Shown one piece after another: positions 19,927 through 32,073 of a stretch of 64,000 bases of DNA; the stretch's first letter is position 1; the number at the start of each line of letters is the position of its first letter. The notes under the pieces are model-generated. The model saw only the letters and a list, made by a program, of their open reading frames with translations, had not been told where the DNA came from and searched no databases. A program made the position numbers and the translations under genes. This DNA comes from Alkanindiges hydrocarboniclasticus. GTDB taxonomy: Bacteria > Pseudomonadota > Gammaproteobacteria > Pseudomonadales > Moraxellaceae. The stretch is taken from assembly GCF_001982605.1 (NCBI RefSeq), contig NZ_MLCN01000023.1:62001-126000 (forward strand). The letters are read 5' to 3'.

Positions 19927-20436
19927 ATGATGATTTTGACTGATAAAAAACCGCGCGTGAATGTTGAAGCCATTTTAACCGCGCAAGAAATTCACGATAT
20001 TGAGCACCAGATTGCCCATTATCCTGATCCGCGTGCTGCCTCTCTGGATGCCCTGAAAATTGTGCAAAAGCGTAATGGCTGGGTAGACGATGCACAGGTG
20101 GTTGCCATTGGCCAGATGCTGGGTATTCCGGCTGCTGATGTTGAAGGCGTGGCGACTTTTTATAACCGTATTTACCGCCGTCCGGTGGGGCGTAATGTCA
20201 TTTTGCTGTGTGATTCCATTGCCTGCTTCCTGATGGGAGCAGAAACACTGGCTGAAGCATTCCAGAAGCACCTTGGTATTCAATATGGCCAAACCACGGC
20301 AGATGGTCGTTTTACCCTGTTGCCAATTTGCTGTCTGGGCAATTGTGACAAGGGACCAACCCTGATGATCAATGAAGACACGCATGGTCTGGTTGGTGTC
20401 AATGACATCGCTGCGTTACTGGAGCAATATGTATGA
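19927..20436 (+). CDS. nuoE: NADH-quinone oxidoreductase subunit E
   Basis: 24-kDa subunit of the NADH dehydrogenase module, carrying [2Fe-2S] cluster N1a. Ligands: Cys-x4-Cys in C-D-S-I-A-C (near residue 95) and Cys-x3-Cys in C-L-G-N-C (near 136). 169 aa, normal length. An AAGAGGA site precedes tandem ATG codons at 19927 and 19930. The stop overlaps nuoF by 4 bp (ATGA). Confidence 0.95.
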   Translation: MMILTDKKPRVNVEAILTAQEIHDIEHQIAHYPDPRAASLDALKIVQKRNGWVDDAQVVAIGQMLGIPAADVEGVATFYNRIYRRPVGRNVILLCDSIACFLMGAETLAEAFQKHLGIQYGQTTADGRFTLLPICCLGNCDKGPTLMINEDTHGLVGVNDIAALLEQYV

Positions 20437-21782
20437 CAACGAATGTAAATACAGAACCAAGACCCATACATGGTAACGGCACCGCAGAAACCCATCCGCT
20501 GACCTGGCGCCTAAAACATCATGAGCTGATTCATGATGTAGACACCTACGAGTCACTGGAAGGCTACGCGGGCATGAAAAAAGCCTTAAGCATGACGCCG
20601 GCTGAAGTGCAGGAAGTGGTTAAGGCTGCAACCGTAAAAGGCCGTGGTGGTGCAGGCTTTCCGGCAGGGATCAAATGGTCACTGATGGCACCCAATGATG
20701 GCGGCCCGCGTTACCTGATTTGTAATGCCGATGAAATGGAGCCGGGCACCTTTAAAGATCGCCTGCTCATGGAAAAGCTGCCGCATCAACTGATCGAAGG
20801 CATGATCATTGCGGCCTACACTTTAGAAGCCACCATGGGATATATTTTTATCCGGGGTGAGTATATCGAAGCGGCGCAATATCTAAATAATGCTTTAGAG
20901 CAAGTGCGAGCCAAAGGCTATCTTGGTGAAAATATCCTAAACACTGGCTGGTCATTTGATATGCACGTGCATACCGGTGCGGGCCGTTATATTTGCGGTG
21001 AAGAAACCGCACTGATTAATTCTCTGGAAGGCCGTCGTGCCAATCCGCGTACCAAGCCTCCATTTCCACAGGTGGCTGGTGCATGGGGCCGCCCAACTAT
21101 CGTCAATAACGTCGAAACCTTTAATAACCTGCCAGCCATTTTGTTACGTGGGCCAGAGTGGTACATCAACCTGTCTGCCCACAAGAGCAAGGATCCCGGC
21201 ACCAAGATTTATGGGGTTTCCGGTAAGGTGCGTTTCCCCGGCTTGTGGGAGCTGCCTTTTGGTACAACTGCTCGCGAAGTGATTGAAGAATATGCCGGGG
21301 GCATGCGTGAAGGCTTAAAGCTAAAGGCATGGTTGCCTGGTGGTGCATCCACTGACTTTTTAACCGCGGAGCATCTGGATCTGCCGATGGATGCCGACAG
21401 CATTATGAAAGCAGGTTCGCGTCTGGGTACCTGCCTGATTATGGTAGTGGATGAAACCCAGTGCATGGTGTCGCTCACCCGCAATTTGGAAGAATTTTTT
21501 GCGCGTGAATCCTGTGGCTGGTGTACGCCGTGCCGCGATGGCTTGCCATGGAGCGTAAAGGCGCTGTCTGCCATTGAACATGGCCGTGGCAAGCTGGAAG
21601 ACATTACCCATCTTGAGCAGCTCACCAAGAACCTGTGGATTGGCAAGACATTCTGTGCACATGCTCCGGGTGCCATGGAACCATTACAAAGCGCCCTAAA
21701 ATATTTTCGCAGCGAGTTTGAAGCACTGATTCCCAAAGAAACAGAATCCGTGGTTCAAATCAGCAACGCTCAGCAAGCTTAA
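20433..21782 (+). CDS. nuoF: NADH-quinone oxidoreductase subunit F
   Basis: 51-kDa subunit that binds NADH and FMN, the electron entry point of complex I. It has the NADH/FMN glycine motif [10 protein letters not shown] (about residues 70-79), the FMN-binding R-Y-L-I-C-N-A-D-E, and the N3 [4Fe-4S] motif S-C-G-W-C-T-P-C-R (near 360). Length 449 aa, typical. Translationally coupled to nuoE. Confidence 0.96.
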   Translation: MTTNVNTEPRPIHGNGTAETHPLTWRLKHHELIHDVDTYESLEGYAGMKKALSMTPAEVQEVVKAATVKGRGGAGFPAGIKWSLMAPNDGGPRYLICNADEMEPGTFKDRLLMEKLPHQLIEGMIIAAYTLEATMGYIFIRGEYIEAAQYLNNALEQVRAKGYLGENILNTGWSFDMHVHTGAGRYICGEETALINSLEGRRANPRTKPPFPQVAGAWGRPTIVNNVETFNNLPAILLRGPEWYINLSAHKSKDPGTKIYGVSGKVRFPGLWELPFGTTAREVIEEYAGGMREGLKLKAWLPGGASTDFLTAEHLDLPMDADSIMKAGSRLGTCLIMVVDETQCMVSLTRNLEEFFARESCGWCTPCRDGLPWSVKALSAIEHGRGKLEDITHLEQLTKNLWIGKTFCAHAPGAMEPLQSALKYFRSEFEALIPKETESVVQISNAQQA

Positions 21783-21793
21783 GGAACCAGGCG

Positions 21794-24511
21794 ATGGCTA
21801 CAATACATGTCGATGGTAAAGATTACGAGGTTGATGGATCAGAAAACCTGTTGCAGGTTTGTTTGTCCCTTGGCCTTGATATTCCCTATTTTTGTTGGCA
21901 TCCGTCACTGGGTTCTGTAGGCTCATGCCGTCAGTGTGCAGTTAAACAGTATGCCAATGCGGATGACAAGCGCGGACGTCTGGTGATGTCCTGCATGACG
22001 CCCGCCGTCAACGATACCTATATTTCCATTGAAGATGACGAAGCAAAGGCCTTTCGCGAAACCATCGTGGAATACCTGATGACCAACCACCCGCATGACT
22101 GTCCGGTCTGTGAAGAAGGTGGGCATTGTCATTTACAGGACATGACCGTAATGACAGGACATGACCGCCGCCGTTATCGTTTTACCAAGCGCACGCATCA
22201 AAATCAGGATCTGGGGCCATTTATTGCCCATGAAATGAACCGCTGTATCGCTTGTTATCGCTGTGTGCGCTACTACAAGGATTATGCAGGCGGTACGGAT
22301 CTGGGTGTGTATGGCAACGCAGCACGGGTTTATTTTGGCCGTGAGACCGATGGGGTACTGGAAAGCGAGTTTTCCGGCAATCTGGTTGAAGTGTGCCCAA
22401 CTGGTGTATTTACCGATAAAACCCATTCCGAGCGTTATAACCGCAAATGGGACATGCAGTATGCACCCAGTATTTGTCAGGGTTGTTCTTCCGGCTGTAA
22501 TATTTCTCCGGGAGAGCGCTATGGCGAGCTGCGCCGCATTGAAAACCGCTTTAATGGGTCGGTTAACCAGTATTTCCTGTGTGACAAGGGCCGCTTTGGG
22601 ACAGGTTATGTCAACCGCAAGGATCGTCCGCGTCAGCCACAATTGCACATTGAAAACCGCACCTTAACCGTAAGTGTGGATGAAGCACTGGATCAGGCCA
22701 TTGCCAGCTTAAAAGGCCAGAATGTGCTGGGTATTGGCTCACCACGCGCTAGTCTTGAAAGTAATTTTGCCTTGCGTGAGCTGGTGGGCAATGAAAATTT
22801 CTCTACCGGTATGACCCAGCAGGAACAGCAACTGGTTGAACTGGCAGCTAGCCTGATGCAAACCGAAGGCATTTATAATCCAAACCTGCGTGAAGTGGAA
22901 GATTATGATGCGGTGCTGATTCTGGGCGAAGACCTGACGCAAACGGCACCACGCATGGCCTTGTCGGTACGTCAGTCTGCCAAGAACAAAGGACTGGAAA
23001 TGGCCGCCGAGCGTAAGACGCAAGGCTGGCTGGCTGAGCCGGTTGCCCGTATTGCACAGGATGCCAAAAGTCCGGTTTATATTTTAAGTTCAGTTGCTAC
23101 GCGGTTAAGCGATATTGCTGAAGGCGAAGTGGTTGCTTCACCAAACGATATTGCACGTTTGGGTTTTGCCATTGCCGCAGCGATTAAAGCTGAAGCCATG
23201 AATAGTGATATTTCCGATGATGCCAAGGTGTTTGCACTGGAAGTAGCGCGTCAGCTTAAGCATGCCAAAAAGCCACTAATCATTTCTGGTACCAGCCTGC
23301 TGGAACCTGCCCTGATGGAAGCGGCTGCACAAGTTGCCTTAAATCTGGGTAGCTCTGATGGAAAAAGCAAGGCTGGCCTGACACTGGTTGTGCCAGAAGT
23401 AAACTCCATGGGTCTGGCGCTGATGGGCGGTATGCCACTGGAACAGGCTTTAACGCAAAGCTACGACGCCATGGTGATTGTTGAAAATGACTTGTACCGT
23501 CGCTTGCCAGCACAACAGGTCAAAGCTGCAATGGCTAAAACCCAGCAAATTATTGTGCTGGATCATCAGGATACCCCAACTGCTAAAAAAGCCTCTATTG
23601 TGCTATCTGCGGCAAGTTTTGCTGAAGGTGATGGAACAGTAGTGAGTCAGGAAGGCCGTGCCCAGCGTTACTTCCAGGTTTATGATCCGGCGTATTACAA
23701 CCCCGAAATCAGCATCAAGGAAAGCTGGCGCTGGTTGCATGCCATTCATACCGGAATTCAGGGCAAACCTGTGGACTGGACGGTTCTGGATGATGTGATT
23801 GAAGCGGTGGCCAGCAAAGTTCCAGCACTTGAAGGCATTGTGGATGTTGCGCCAGACGCAGGCTACCGTGTTCATGGCCTGAAAATTGCCCGTGAACCAC
23901 GCCGTTACTCTGGCCGTACCGCCATGCGGGCACCAATTTCCGTGCATGAGCCCAAGCAGCCAACCGACCGGGATTCGGCATTAACCTTCTCGATGGAAGG
24001 CTATGTTGGCCCGCAGGAATCATCTTCCCTGATTCCGTTCGCATGGGCACCGGGCTGGAACTCACCACAGTCGTGGAACAAGTTTCAGGATGAAGTCGGT
24101 GGGCATTTAAAAGCCGGTGATCCGGGCATACGCCTGTTTGACCGCCTGCCAAAACGTCCGGCACGCAGTTTTGTTGCGCCAGCGCCATTACTGGACAATG
24201 ACAATACCTATCGTCTGGTTCCGGTGCATCATATTTTTGCCAGCGGCGAAATGACAGTGCGTACACCGGTCATGCAATCACGCATTCCAGCAGCGGCATT
24301 TAGTGTCAGCCGTGATGATGCCGCCCGCCTGAATGTTCAGCAGGGCCAGCGTGTGACGGTAAAAGCCGGAGATACCAGCATTAACCTGCCGGTCAATGTG
24401 GTTGATTACTTGCCATATGGCTATATTGGGTATCCGGTTGGACTTGCACCGGTAGTCAGCTTGACCGATTCAATAGCCATCAGCGTTGATGCTGCTGCGG
24501 TAGGAGTCTAA
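21794..24511 (+). CDS. nuoG: NADH-quinone oxidoreductase subunit G
   Basis: Large iron-sulfur subunit, 905 aa. It carries a [2Fe-2S] ferredoxin-like domain (C-W-H-P then G-S-C-R-Q-C, about 34-49), the N5 ligands H-D-C-P-V-C and H-C-H-L-Q, and the N4 motif C-I-A-C-Y-R-C. The extra cluster N7 motif Cys-x2-Cys-x3-Cys-x27-Cys is also present (about 228-263), as in E. coli and Thermus but lost in mitochondria. A molybdopterin-oxidoreductase-like fold without cofactor follows. Starts 11 bp after nuoF. Confidence 0.96.
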   Translation: MATIHVDGKDYEVDGSENLLQVCLSLGLDIPYFCWHPSLGSVGSCRQCAVKQYANADDKRGRLVMSCMTPAVNDTYISIEDDEAKAFRETIVEYLMTNHPHDCPVCEEGGHCHLQDMTVMTGHDRRRYRFTKRTHQNQDLGPFIAHEMNRCIACYRCVRYYKDYAGGTDLGVYGNAARVYFGRETDGVLESEFSGNLVEVCPTGVFTDKTHSERYNRKWDMQYAPSICQGCSSGCNISPGERYGELRRIENRFNGSVNQYFLCDKGRFGTGYVNRKDRPRQPQLHIENRTLTVSVDEALDQAIASLKGQNVLGIGSPRASLESNFALRELVGNENFSTGMTQQEQQLVELAASLMQTEGIYNPNLREVEDYDAVLILGEDLTQTAPRMALSVRQSAKNKGLEMAAERKTQGWLAEPVARIAQDAKSPVYILSSVATRLSDIAEGEVVASPNDIARLGFAIAAAIKAEAMNSDISDDAKVFALEVARQLKHAKKPLIISGTSLLEPALMEAAAQVALNLGSSDGKSKAGLTLVVPEVNSMGLALMGGMPLEQALTQSYDAMVIVENDLYRRLPAQQVKAAMAKTQQIIVLDHQDTPTAKKASIVLSAASFAEGDGTVVSQEGRAQRYFQVYDPAYYNPEISIKESWRWLHAIHTGIQGKPVDWTVLDDVIEAVASKVPALEGIVDVAPDAGYRVHGLKIAREPRRYSGRTAMRAPISVHEPKQPTDRDSALTFSMEGYVGPQESSSLIPFAWAPGWNSPQSWNKFQDEVGGHLKAGDPGIRLFDRLPKRPARSFVAPAPLLDNDNTYRLVPVHHIFASGEMTVRTPVMQSRIPAAAFSVSRDDAARLNVQQGQRVTVKAGDTSINLPVNVVDYLPYGYIGYPVGLAPVVSLTDSIAISVDAAAVGV

Positions 24512-24512
24512 C

Positions 24513-25544
24513 ATGCGGGTTGATCCTTCAATTCCAACATTTTTAAATGACTATATGACCACCAACCAGTGGCAGACCACCTTTATGGTGGTGCAGGCCA
24601 TTGTAATTTTACTGGTGGTGGTGCTGTTTGCGGCGCTGATGAGTTTTATTGAGCGCCGTTTGCTGGCTTTATGGCAGGACCGTTATGGTCCTAACCGGGT
24701 TGGTCCCGGCGGGATGTTCCAGATTGTTGCCGACATGCTGAAAATCATGTTTAAGGAAGACTGGACGCCAAAATTTGCAGACAAGCTGACTTTCCGTCTG
24801 GCACCTGCGGTTGCCATGGGTACAGCCGTACTGTCATTTATGGTCATTCCCATTAGCCCAAGCCTTGGCGTGGCAGACCTTGATATTGGCCTGCTGTTCT
24901 TTATGGCCATGGCAGGCATTGCAGTTTATGCCGTCCTGTTTGGGGGCTGGTCGTCCAATAACAAATATTCGTTGTTAGGTGGCTTACGCTCGGCAGCACA
25001 GACTATTTCTTATGAAGTATTTCTGGGTTTGTCGCTCATGGGCGTAGTGGCCATTGCCGGTTCCTTTAACCTGCGTGACATTGTGGAATCCCAGCGTGAC
25101 CTGTGGAACATTGTGCCACAGTTTTTAGGGTTTTGTATCTTCGCCATTGCCGGTGTTGCGGTGACTCACCGTCATCCTTTCGACCAGCCGGAAGCCGAGC
25201 AGGAACTGGCTGAGGGTTATCATATTGAATATGGTGGCATGAAATGGGGTATGTTCTTCGTTGCCGAGTACGTCAACGTGGTGGTGATTTCTGCCCTGAT
25301 TGTGGTGTTGTTCTTTGGTGGCTGGCTGGCCCCGTTTAATATTGAAATTCCATTTGTGCCACCGGTTTTCTGGTTTATTGTGAAAACACTGTTCTTTGTC
25401 ATGATGTTTGTGTTGGCTCGTGGTTCTTTAATGCGCCCACGTTATGATCAGGTGATGAATTTTGGCTGGAAAGTGTGCCTGCCATTAACATTGATCAATC
25501 TTTTAGTTACTGCTGCAGTCATTCTGCACAACTATTCCGCCTAA
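24513..25544 (+). CDS. nuoH: NADH-quinone oxidoreductase subunit H
   Basis: Membrane-arm subunit that forms the quinone chamber with NuoB and NuoD; about eight transmembrane helices, 343 aa. Family motifs: [19 protein letters not shown] near residue 47, and the acidic loop [10 protein letters not shown] near 227 that lies over the quinone tunnel. One base separates it from nuoG. Confidence 0.96.
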   Translation: MRVDPSIPTFLNDYMTTNQWQTTFMVVQAIVILLVVVLFAALMSFIERRLLALWQDRYGPNRVGPGGMFQIVADMLKIMFKEDWTPKFADKLTFRLAPAVAMGTAVLSFMVIPISPSLGVADLDIGLLFFMAMAGIAVYAVLFGGWSSNNKYSLLGGLRSAAQTISYEVFLGLSLMGVVAIAGSFNLRDIVESQRDLWNIVPQFLGFCIFAIAGVAVTHRHPFDQPEAEQELAEGYHIEYGGMKWGMFFVAEYVNVVVISALIVVLFFGGWLAPFNIEIPFVPPVFWFIVKTLFFVMMFVLARGSLMRPRYDQVMNFGWKVCLPLTLINLLVTAAVILHNYSA

Positions 25545-25563
25545 GGGAGCAAGGAGAGCAGCT

Positions 25564-26127
25564 ATGACAAATATTCTGGCTTCCTTTGGGAAGATTATTG
25601 TTGGGGCAGGGACCATTGTCCGTAGCCTGTTTATGGTGTTCAGTCATGCTTTTCGCAAGCGTGATACGATTTTGTATCCTGAAGTACCGGGGGAACAGAT
25701 TGTACCACCGCGTTACCGTGGCCGAATCATTCTAACGCGTGACCCGGATGGGGAAGAGCGCTGTGTGGCCTGTAACCTGTGTGCTGTTGCGTGTCCGGTA
25801 GGCTGTATTTCGCTGCAAAAAGCAGAAAAAGAAGATGGCCGCTGGTATCCTGAATTTTTCCGTATCAATTTTTCCCGCTGCATTTTTTGTGGCATGTGTG
25901 AAGAAGCCTGTCCAACCACAGCCATTCAGCTCACGCCGGATTTTGAAATGGGCGAGTATGTACGTCAGGATCTGGTGTATGAAAAAGAACACTTGCTGAT
26001 TTCCGGCCCTGGTAAATATCCTGATTATAATTTCTACCGGGTGGCAGGTATGGCAATTGACGGTAAACCCAAAGGGGCGGCAGAGCGTGAATCTGCACCT
26101 GTTGATACACGGAGCTTGCTACCATGA
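25564..26127 (+). CDS. nuoI: NADH-quinone oxidoreductase subunit I
   Basis: Ferredoxin-type subunit with clusters N6a and N6b, which pass electrons toward N2 in NuoB. Two motifs Cys-x2-Cys-x2-Cys-x3-Cys-Pro are visible, [12 protein letters not shown] (near residue 66) and [12 protein letters not shown] (near 106). 187 aa. Its stop overlaps nuoJ by 4 bp. Confidence 0.96.
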   Translation: MTNILASFGKIIVGAGTIVRSLFMVFSHAFRKRDTILYPEVPGEQIVPPRYRGRIILTRDPDGEERCVACNLCAVACPVGCISLQKAEKEDGRWYPEFFRINFSRCIFCGMCEEACPTTAIQLTPDFEMGEYVRQDLVYEKEHLLISGPGKYPDYNFYRVAGMAIDGKPKGAAERESAPVDTRSLLP

Positions 26128-26684
26128 TCTGGCCATTTTACCTCATGGCCATTGTGGCCCTGTTGTCTACCATACGGGTGGTAACCAATACCAACCCGGT
26201 ACATGCCTTACTTAACCTGATTGTTTCACTGCTTGCAGTGGCAGGTATCTTCTTTATCGTTGGTGCACCTTTTGCCGGTGCGCTGGAAGTAATTGTGTAT
26301 GCAGGCGCCATTATGGTGCTGTTTGTGTTTGTGGTTATGATGCTTAATCTGGGTGCGCAAACCACCGAGCAGGAAAAACTGTGGCTGAATTCATCAGCCT
26401 GGACAGTGCCTGCCTTGCTGACCTTTTTGCTGGGTCTGGCGCTGGTATGGATGCTGGCCTCTGGCAACACCGCAGCTCATCCGGCCATTGGCACACATGA
26501 CGTGGGTCCGAAGCAGGTCGGTATTGCCCTGTTTGGTCCCTACTTATTGCTGGTCGAAATAGCGGCAATGCTATTGCTGGCTTCGCTGGTTGCGGCATTC
26601 CATCTGGGTAAGCGCGAGCCTGTTGTTGCAAAAGATGACTCTATAAAAGAAGATTTCGTAAGAGATAGCGAGGTGCAACCATGA
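26124..26684 (+). CDS. nuoJ: NADH-quinone oxidoreductase subunit J
   Basis: Membrane-arm subunit (ND6 homologue), 186 aa with five predicted helices. It has the conserved [16 protein letters not shown] segment (near residue 55), which contains the pi-bulge helix linked to coupling. 4-bp overlaps with both nuoI and nuoK indicate tight translational coupling. Confidence 0.95.
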   Translation: MIWPFYLMAIVALLSTIRVVTNTNPVHALLNLIVSLLAVAGIFFIVGAPFAGALEVIVYAGAIMVLFVFVVMMLNLGAQTTEQEKLWLNSSAWTVPALLTFLLGLALVWMLASGNTAAHPAIGTHDVGPKQVGIALFGPYLLLVEIAAMLLLASLVAAFHLGKREPVVAKDDSIKEDFVRDSEVQP

Positions 26685-26992
26685 TGGGACCAATTCCACT
26701 GGAGCATGGCCTGATTCTGGCTACATTACTGTTTGCACTGGGGCTTTATGGCGTTATGGTACGTCGTAACCTGATGTTTATGCTCATGAGCCTTGAAATC
26801 ATGATGAATGCTGCGGCGCTGGCTTTTGTGCTGGCCGGCAGTGTATGGGGCCAGCCTGACGGTCAGGTAATGTTCATCCTGATTCTGACGCTGGCTGCGG
26901 CCGAGGCCTGTATTGGTCTGGCCATCGTGCTTCAATTTTATCATCGCTTCCAGCATCTGGACGTTGATGCAGCTAGTGAGATGCGCGGATGA
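26681..26992 (+). CDS. nuoK: NADH-quinone oxidoreductase subunit K
   Basis: Small membrane subunit (ND4L homologue), 103 aa, three helices. The two buried glutamates of the proton path are visible in S-L-E-I-M-M-N-A (near residue 36) and [10 protein letters not shown] (near 72). Overlaps nuoJ and nuoL by 4 bp each. Confidence 0.96.
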   Translation: MMGPIPLEHGLILATLLFALGLYGVMVRRNLMFMLMSLEIMMNAAALAFVLAGSVWGQPDGQVMFILILTLAAAEACIGLAIVLQFYHRFQHLDVDAASEMRG

Positions 26993-28866
26993 ACCTACTG
27001 CTTTTAACTTTTATTTTTCCGCTGCTGGGCTTTATCTTACTCGCCGGTCTGCGTGACCAGATTTCTGAAAAAATGGCAGCCATCATTGGTGTTGGCTCCA
27101 TGGCGCTGTCTGCATTAACGGCACTGTATGTCGGCATTGATTTTTTAAATCAGGGCACACAGGGCGGTTATTACCACCAGATTCTATGGACATGGATGCA
27201 GATTGGCAGTTTTGCGCCTAGTTTTGGCTTGCAACTGGATGGCCTGTCTCTGGTGATGATGGGCATGATTACGGGTGTTGGTTTTTTCATTCACCTGTTT
27301 GCCGCATGGTATATGCGTGGTGAAGAAGGCTTTGCCCGTTTTTTCTCTTACTTCAACCTGTTTGTGGCCAGCATGTTGTTGCTGGTACTGGGCGATAACC
27401 TGCTGGTGATGTTCTTGGGCTGGGAAGGTGTTGGCCTGTGTTCATACCTGCTGATTGGTTTTTATTTTAAAAACCCGGACAACGGCTTTGCAGCCATCAA
27501 GGCATTTACCGTAACCCGCGTGGGCGACGTATTACTGCTGATTGGCCTGTTTATCCTGTTCCAGCAATTTGGCACACTGGATATTTATGAAATTACCATA
27601 CGCGCCCCAGAAGTTCTGACCAGTGGTAGTCCGGCAGTAACCTGGGCCGCCCTGATGTTACTGGGTGGCGCTGTGGGTAAGTCTGCACAGCTTCCCTTAC
27701 AAACATGGCTGGCCGATGCAATGGCAGGTCCTACACCAGTTTCTGCACTGATTCATGCGGCGACCATGGTGACAGCAGGTGTTTATCTGATTGCCCGCAT
27801 GCATCCGGTATTTGAGTTGGCACCGGATGTACTGTATCTGGTGGGTGTCATTGGGGCTATTACCTTGCTAATGGCTGGTTTTGCTGCACTGGTGCAAACC
27901 GATATCAAGCGGGTACTGGCTTATTCCACCATGAGCCAGCTGGGTTACATGTTTTTGGCATTGGGTGCTGAGGCCTATCAGGCGGCAGTATTCCACATGC
28001 TAACGCATGCATTTTTCAAAGCCCTGTTATTCCTGTCTTCAGGTGCGGTAATTATTGCCTGCCATCATGAGCAAAATATTCTAAAAATGGGTGGCCTCTG
28101 GAAAAAAATTCCATTTGTCTATCTGTGTTTTTTGGTGGGGGGTGGCGCACTGGCGGCATTTCCGTTTATCACTGTGGGCTTTTATTCCAAAGATGAAATC
28201 CTGTGGCAAGCATGGGCATCTGGCCATCCTGAACTTTTCTGGGCTGGTGTAGTGGGTGCGTTCTTAACCTCTATTTATACCTTCCGCCTGATCTGGCTGG
28301 TGTTTCATGGTCAAGAAAAAACCCACGCCCATAAAATTGAAGGCATTACCTATTGGTTGCCACTGGGCGTGCTATTGGTGCTGTCTACCTGTATTGGTGC
28401 GCTATTGCAGCATCCGGTAGGCCATGTATTAAACAATGTCTTGCCAGAGTTTGTGGTAAATGCAGCCGTAGCGCACGATAAACACTTCGTGGAATACACT
28501 GCGGTTGGGGTGGCCTTGCTTGGGCTGGTGATTGGCGCAGTATTGTTTGCCTTTAATTACCGTTCGGTACAAAAAATGGCCAATACTTCATTTGGTGCAG
28601 GCGTTGCGCATATTTGGCGTAATGCATGGGGCTTTGATGCGCTTTATCATTTGATATTTGTAAAACCTTATCTAATGATTGCGCGTATATTTGGCCGTGA
28701 TCCGGTAGACCGGATCTGGGGCGTGTTTCCGGTACTGGTGAGGGCAGGTAACAGTGTTGCCACCAATCGCCAAACAGGATCACTGCGTGGTTATGCAGCG
28801 GCTATTGTGATCGGCGCGGTGATATTACTCATGATACTTATTGTGATTCAGGTACTGGGGAAATAA
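26989..28866 (+). CDS. nuoL: NADH-quinone oxidoreductase subunit L
   Basis: Distal antiporter-like proton-pumping subunit (ND5 homologue), 625 aa, with many transmembrane helices and the lateral amphipathic helix region at the C-terminus. Motifs: [11 protein letters not shown] (key Glu near residue 143) and [18 protein letters not shown]. Confidence 0.96.
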   Translation: MNLLLLTFIFPLLGFILLAGLRDQISEKMAAIIGVGSMALSALTALYVGIDFLNQGTQGGYYHQILWTWMQIGSFAPSFGLQLDGLSLVMMGMITGVGFFIHLFAAWYMRGEEGFARFFSYFNLFVASMLLLVLGDNLLVMFLGWEGVGLCSYLLIGFYFKNPDNGFAAIKAFTVTRVGDVLLLIGLFILFQQFGTLDIYEITIRAPEVLTSGSPAVTWAALMLLGGAVGKSAQLPLQTWLADAMAGPTPVSALIHAATMVTAGVYLIARMHPVFELAPDVLYLVGVIGAITLLMAGFAALVQTDIKRVLAYSTMSQLGYMFLALGAEAYQAAVFHMLTHAFFKALLFLSSGAVIIACHHEQNILKMGGLWKKIPFVYLCFLVGGGALAAFPFITVGFYSKDEILWQAWASGHPELFWAGVVGAFLTSIYTFRLIWLVFHGQEKTHAHKIEGITYWLPLGVLLVLSTCIGALLQHPVGHVLNNVLPEFVVNAAVAHDKHFVEYTAVGVALLGLVIGAVLFAFNYRSVQKMANTSFGAGVAHIWRNAWGFDALYHLIFVKPYLMIARIFGRDPVDRIWGVFPVLVRAGNSVATNRQTGSLRGYAAAIVIGAVILLMILIVIQVLGK

Positions 28867-28867
28867 G

Positions 28868-30475
28868 ATGCAGGAACTTTCAACTCCAAATAACTGGATT
28901 CTCCCTGCACTCATCTTGATTCCCTTTATTGCAGGTTTTTTATGCTGGGTATTCGAAAAGGTGAGTATCCGGGCACCACGCTGGATTGCCTTGATCGGGA
29001 TGCTGGTCACGCTAGGGCTGAGCATTCAGTTATGGATGGCAGGTCATTACGGTGATACTACCGCCATTGTTGTACAACCGGGCATTGCACCGGTATGGCA
29101 GGCAGAATTTAGCCTGCCGTGGATTCCAATGCTGGGCATTAGTTTTCATCTGGCCCTCGATGGTTTATCCCTGATGATGGTGGCACTGACTGCCTTGCTA
29201 GGGGTATTGGCGGTAGGCTGTTCTTGGGATGAAATCCAGAAGAATGTGGGTTTCTTTCACCTGAACCTGCTGTGGAGCCTTGGCGGCGTTATTGGTGTAT
29301 TTCTGGCCATAGACATGTTCCTGTTCTTCTTCTTCTGGGAGATGATGCTGGTACCTATCTATTTCCTGATTGCACTATGGGGACACTCCGGTTCAACGGG
29401 CCGTTCGCGTGTCTATGCTGCCACCAAGTTCTTTATTTATACGCAGGCTTCTGGCCTGATCATGCTGGTTGGCATTTTGACACTGGTTCTGATCCGTTTT
29501 ACCCAGACCAATACCTTGTCATTTGACTATATGCATTTGCTGGGCACCACGCTGCCGTATGGCTTTGAATATGGCCTGATGCTGTGTTTCTTTATAGCTT
29601 TTGCGGTGAAGTTGCCCGTAGTGCCATTTCATGGCTGGTTGCCAGATGCCCACGCGCAGGCACCCACTGCGGGTTCGGTAGACCTTGCCGGTATCCTGAT
29701 TAAAACAGCAGCCTATGGCATATTGCGTTTTGTACTGCCGCTGTTCCCGCATGCTTCGGCAGATTTTGCCAATATTGCCATTATTATGGGCTTGGTTGGT
29801 GTGTTTTATGGCGCATGGCTGGCTTTCCAGCAAACCGACATGAAGCGCCTGCTGGCTTATACCAGTGTGTCGCACATGGGCTTTATTCTGCTGGCCATTT
29901 ATGCAGGTAATTTGATGACCCTGCAAGGTGTCATGATTATGATGCTGGCACATGGCCTGTCATCGGCAGCACTGTTCATTATGGCTGGCCAGATTTATGA
30001 GCGCCTGCACACCCGTGACTTGCGCCTGATGGGTGGCATGTGGGGTCAGTTCCGCTACCTGCCATTTTTCCTGATGTTCTTTAGTGCGGCATTAATGGGT
30101 ATTCCGGGTACAGGTAACTTTGTTGCAGAATTCCTGATTTTGCTGGGTTCTTATGGTCGCTATCCGGTATTTACTATTCTGGCAACCGTCAGTCTGGTAT
30201 TTGCAGGACTCTATACCCTGATCATGATTCATAAAGCCATGTTTGGACAGCCGCATGAGTCGCAGCAAAAAATGGCACAGCCGTTTAAAGACTTAAATGC
30301 CCGTGAAATGACCATGTTGCTGGTAATGGGGATTGGTTTACTATGGCTGGGGCTGTTCCCGCAGGATGTTTTAAATACATCTCACTTAAGTATGCAATGG
30401 TTGAGTAACTCGTATAATTACCCATTGTTTAATACGCCAAACATTAGCCCAATGAATAGCGTGGAGATTCAATAA
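28868..30475 (+). CDS. nuoM: NADH-quinone oxidoreductase subunit M
   Basis: Antiporter-like proton-pumping subunit (ND4 homologue), 535 aa. Motifs: F-F-F-W-E-M-M-L-V-P (key Glu near residue 155), H-G-W-L-P-D-A-H and the helix with K-R-L-L-A-Y-T-S-V-S-H-M-G-F. One base after nuoL. Confidence 0.96.
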   Translation: MQELSTPNNWILPALILIPFIAGFLCWVFEKVSIRAPRWIALIGMLVTLGLSIQLWMAGHYGDTTAIVVQPGIAPVWQAEFSLPWIPMLGISFHLALDGLSLMMVALTALLGVLAVGCSWDEIQKNVGFFHLNLLWSLGGVIGVFLAIDMFLFFFFWEMMLVPIYFLIALWGHSGSTGRSRVYAATKFFIYTQASGLIMLVGILTLVLIRFTQTNTLSFDYMHLLGTTLPYGFEYGLMLCFFIAFAVKLPVVPFHGWLPDAHAQAPTAGSVDLAGILIKTAAYGILRFVLPLFPHASADFANIAIIMGLVGVFYGAWLAFQQTDMKRLLAYTSVSHMGFILLAIYAGNLMTLQGVMIMMLAHGLSSAALFIMAGQIYERLHTRDLRLMGGMWGQFRYLPFFLMFFSAALMGIPGTGNFVAEFLILLGSYGRYPVFTILATVSLVFAGLYTLIMIHKAMFGQPHESQQKMAQPFKDLNAREMTMLLVMGIGLLWLGLFPQDVLNTSHLSMQWLSNSYNYPLFNTPNISPMNSVEIQ

Positions 30476-30478
30476 GCC

Positions 30479-31939
30479 ATGGATATGATTTCTACGCTGA
30501 TGCCGCTGGCACCTGTTATTATTGTTAGCCTGACGGCCGTTTTGGTGATGTTGCTGGTGGCAATCAAGCGCCATCATGACCTGATTGCAACGGCAACCGT
30601 GATTGGCCTTAATGCGGCAGTGGCCTATATTGTCTGGCAGGCATTTTTCCAGAACAGTGGCCCGCAAGCCGTGATGGGCTTGTTTGTGGTTGATGGATTT
30701 GCGCTGTTTAATATGGCGCTGATCCTGATTGCCTCGCTGGCCTGTTGTACGCTGGCACACGCTTATATCGACAGCTACCAGCACAACCGTGAAGAGCTTT
30801 ACCTGTTACTGCTGATTGCTGTGGCTGGTGGCATGCTGATGACGGCCAGCAGTCATATGACCTCATTTTTTATGAGCCTTGAATTGCTGTCCATTCCAAC
30901 CTATGGCTTGCTGGCTTATACCCATGAGCGCAGCAAGTCACTGGAATCGGGCATCAAGTATCTGGTGTTATCGGCAACTGCTTCTGCGGCATTACTGATG
31001 GGCATGGCTTTCCTGTATAGCTATACCGGTACTATGGATTTCCGTAATCTGGGCCAGATTCTGGGGCAGGTAGCGCATGAGCCGATTGTCGTCATGGGCT
31101 TTGGCCTGATTGTAATTGCCATTGCATTCAAGCTGTCACTGGTGCCATTTCATGGCTGGACACCTGATGTGTATCAGGGTGCACCAGCACCGGCTGCAAC
31201 CTTTCTGGCCACGGTGAGCAAGGTGGCCATGCTGGCCGTTGCATTACGTTTCCTGCTGGTGTCCAGTTCACTGGCCATGGAAGGCTTGCAAACCATTCTG
31301 GTAATTCTGGCGGTGCTGTCTATTCTGGTGGGTAACCTGCTGGCGGTACGTCAGGTTAACTTAAAACGCCTGCTGGGTTACTCATCCATCGCGCATTTTG
31401 GCTATTTGCTGATTGCCATTATCTGTCTGGGTGTATCATCCATTGCTACCGTCAGCATTTATCTGGTGACGTATGTATTCACCACCATTGGTGCGTTTGG
31501 TGCTGTTGCGCTGATGTCTAGTCCATATAGTGATACTGAAGCAGAATCCATTGCCGATTATCGCGGACTGTTCTGGCGTCGTCCGGTATTGACAGCAGTG
31601 CTGACCGTTATGATGCTCTCACTGGCGGGTATTCCACTTACCGCAGGCTTTATTGGCAAGTTCTTTGTGGTGATGGCTGCGGTACAGAACATGAGCTGGT
31701 TGCTGGCTGCCATGGTGATTCTGGGTAGTGCGATTGGTTTGTATTATTACCTGCGGGTGATGGTCGTACTGTATATGACCCCACCGGATACTCCACGCAT
31801 TGATGCCCAGACTAACTGGGGCGTAAAGGCTGGCGGTATTATGGTGCTGCTGACTTCACTGCTGGTGCTATTGCTGGGTGTTTATCCGCAACCATTGATT
31901 AAACTGGCAGCACTGGCACAAATTGTGGTAATGCAGTAA
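30479..31939 (+). CDS. nuoN: NADH-quinone oxidoreductase subunit N
   Basis: Third antiporter-like proton-pumping subunit (ND2 homologue), 486 aa. Motifs: S-L-E-L-L-S-I-P-T-Y (key Glu), H-G-W-T-P-D-V-Y and K-R-L-L-G-Y-S-S-I-A-H-F-G. It ends the operon 29 bp before a strong terminator. Confidence 0.96.
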   Translation: MDMISTLMPLAPVIIVSLTAVLVMLLVAIKRHHDLIATATVIGLNAAVAYIVWQAFFQNSGPQAVMGLFVVDGFALFNMALILIASLACCTLAHAYIDSYQHNREELYLLLLIAVAGGMLMTASSHMTSFFMSLELLSIPTYGLLAYTHERSKSLESGIKYLVLSATASAALLMGMAFLYSYTGTMDFRNLGQILGQVAHEPIVVMGFGLIVIAIAFKLSLVPFHGWTPDVYQGAPAPAATFLATVSKVAMLAVALRFLLVSSSLAMEGLQTILVILAVLSILVGNLLAVRQVNLKRLLGYSSIAHFGYLLIAIICLGVSSIATVSIYLVTYVFTTIGAFGAVALMSSPYSDTEAESIADYRGLFWRRPVLTAVLTVMMLSLAGIPLTAGFIGKFFVVMAAVQNMSWLLAAMVILGSAIGLYYYLRVMVVLYMTPPDTPRIDAQTNWGVKAGGIMVLLTSLLVLLLGVYPQPLIKLAALAQIVVMQ

Positions 31940-31967
31940 TTTCCTAGCTTGTAAACCCTATGACAGG

Positions 31968-32000
31968 ATGCCTCAACAATGTTGGGGCATTTTGTTTTTT
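31968..32000 (+). terminator. Rho-independent terminator of the nuo operon
   Basis: A 10-bp stem ATGCCTCAAC / GTTGGGGCAT (one G-T pair), 3-nt loop, then a T-rich tail with a final run of six T, 29 bp after nuoN. Confidence 0.92.
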
Positions 32001-32073
32001 AGTGCAGGCCATTTTAAATTAATCTGTTTTTTGTATTATCATGACGCTGTTTACAGCAGCTGTTCTGATTAAT

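Noticed and set aside
23715-24266. 183-codon reading frame antisense to nuoG
   Set aside because: Shadow frame with no start signals and no protein features.
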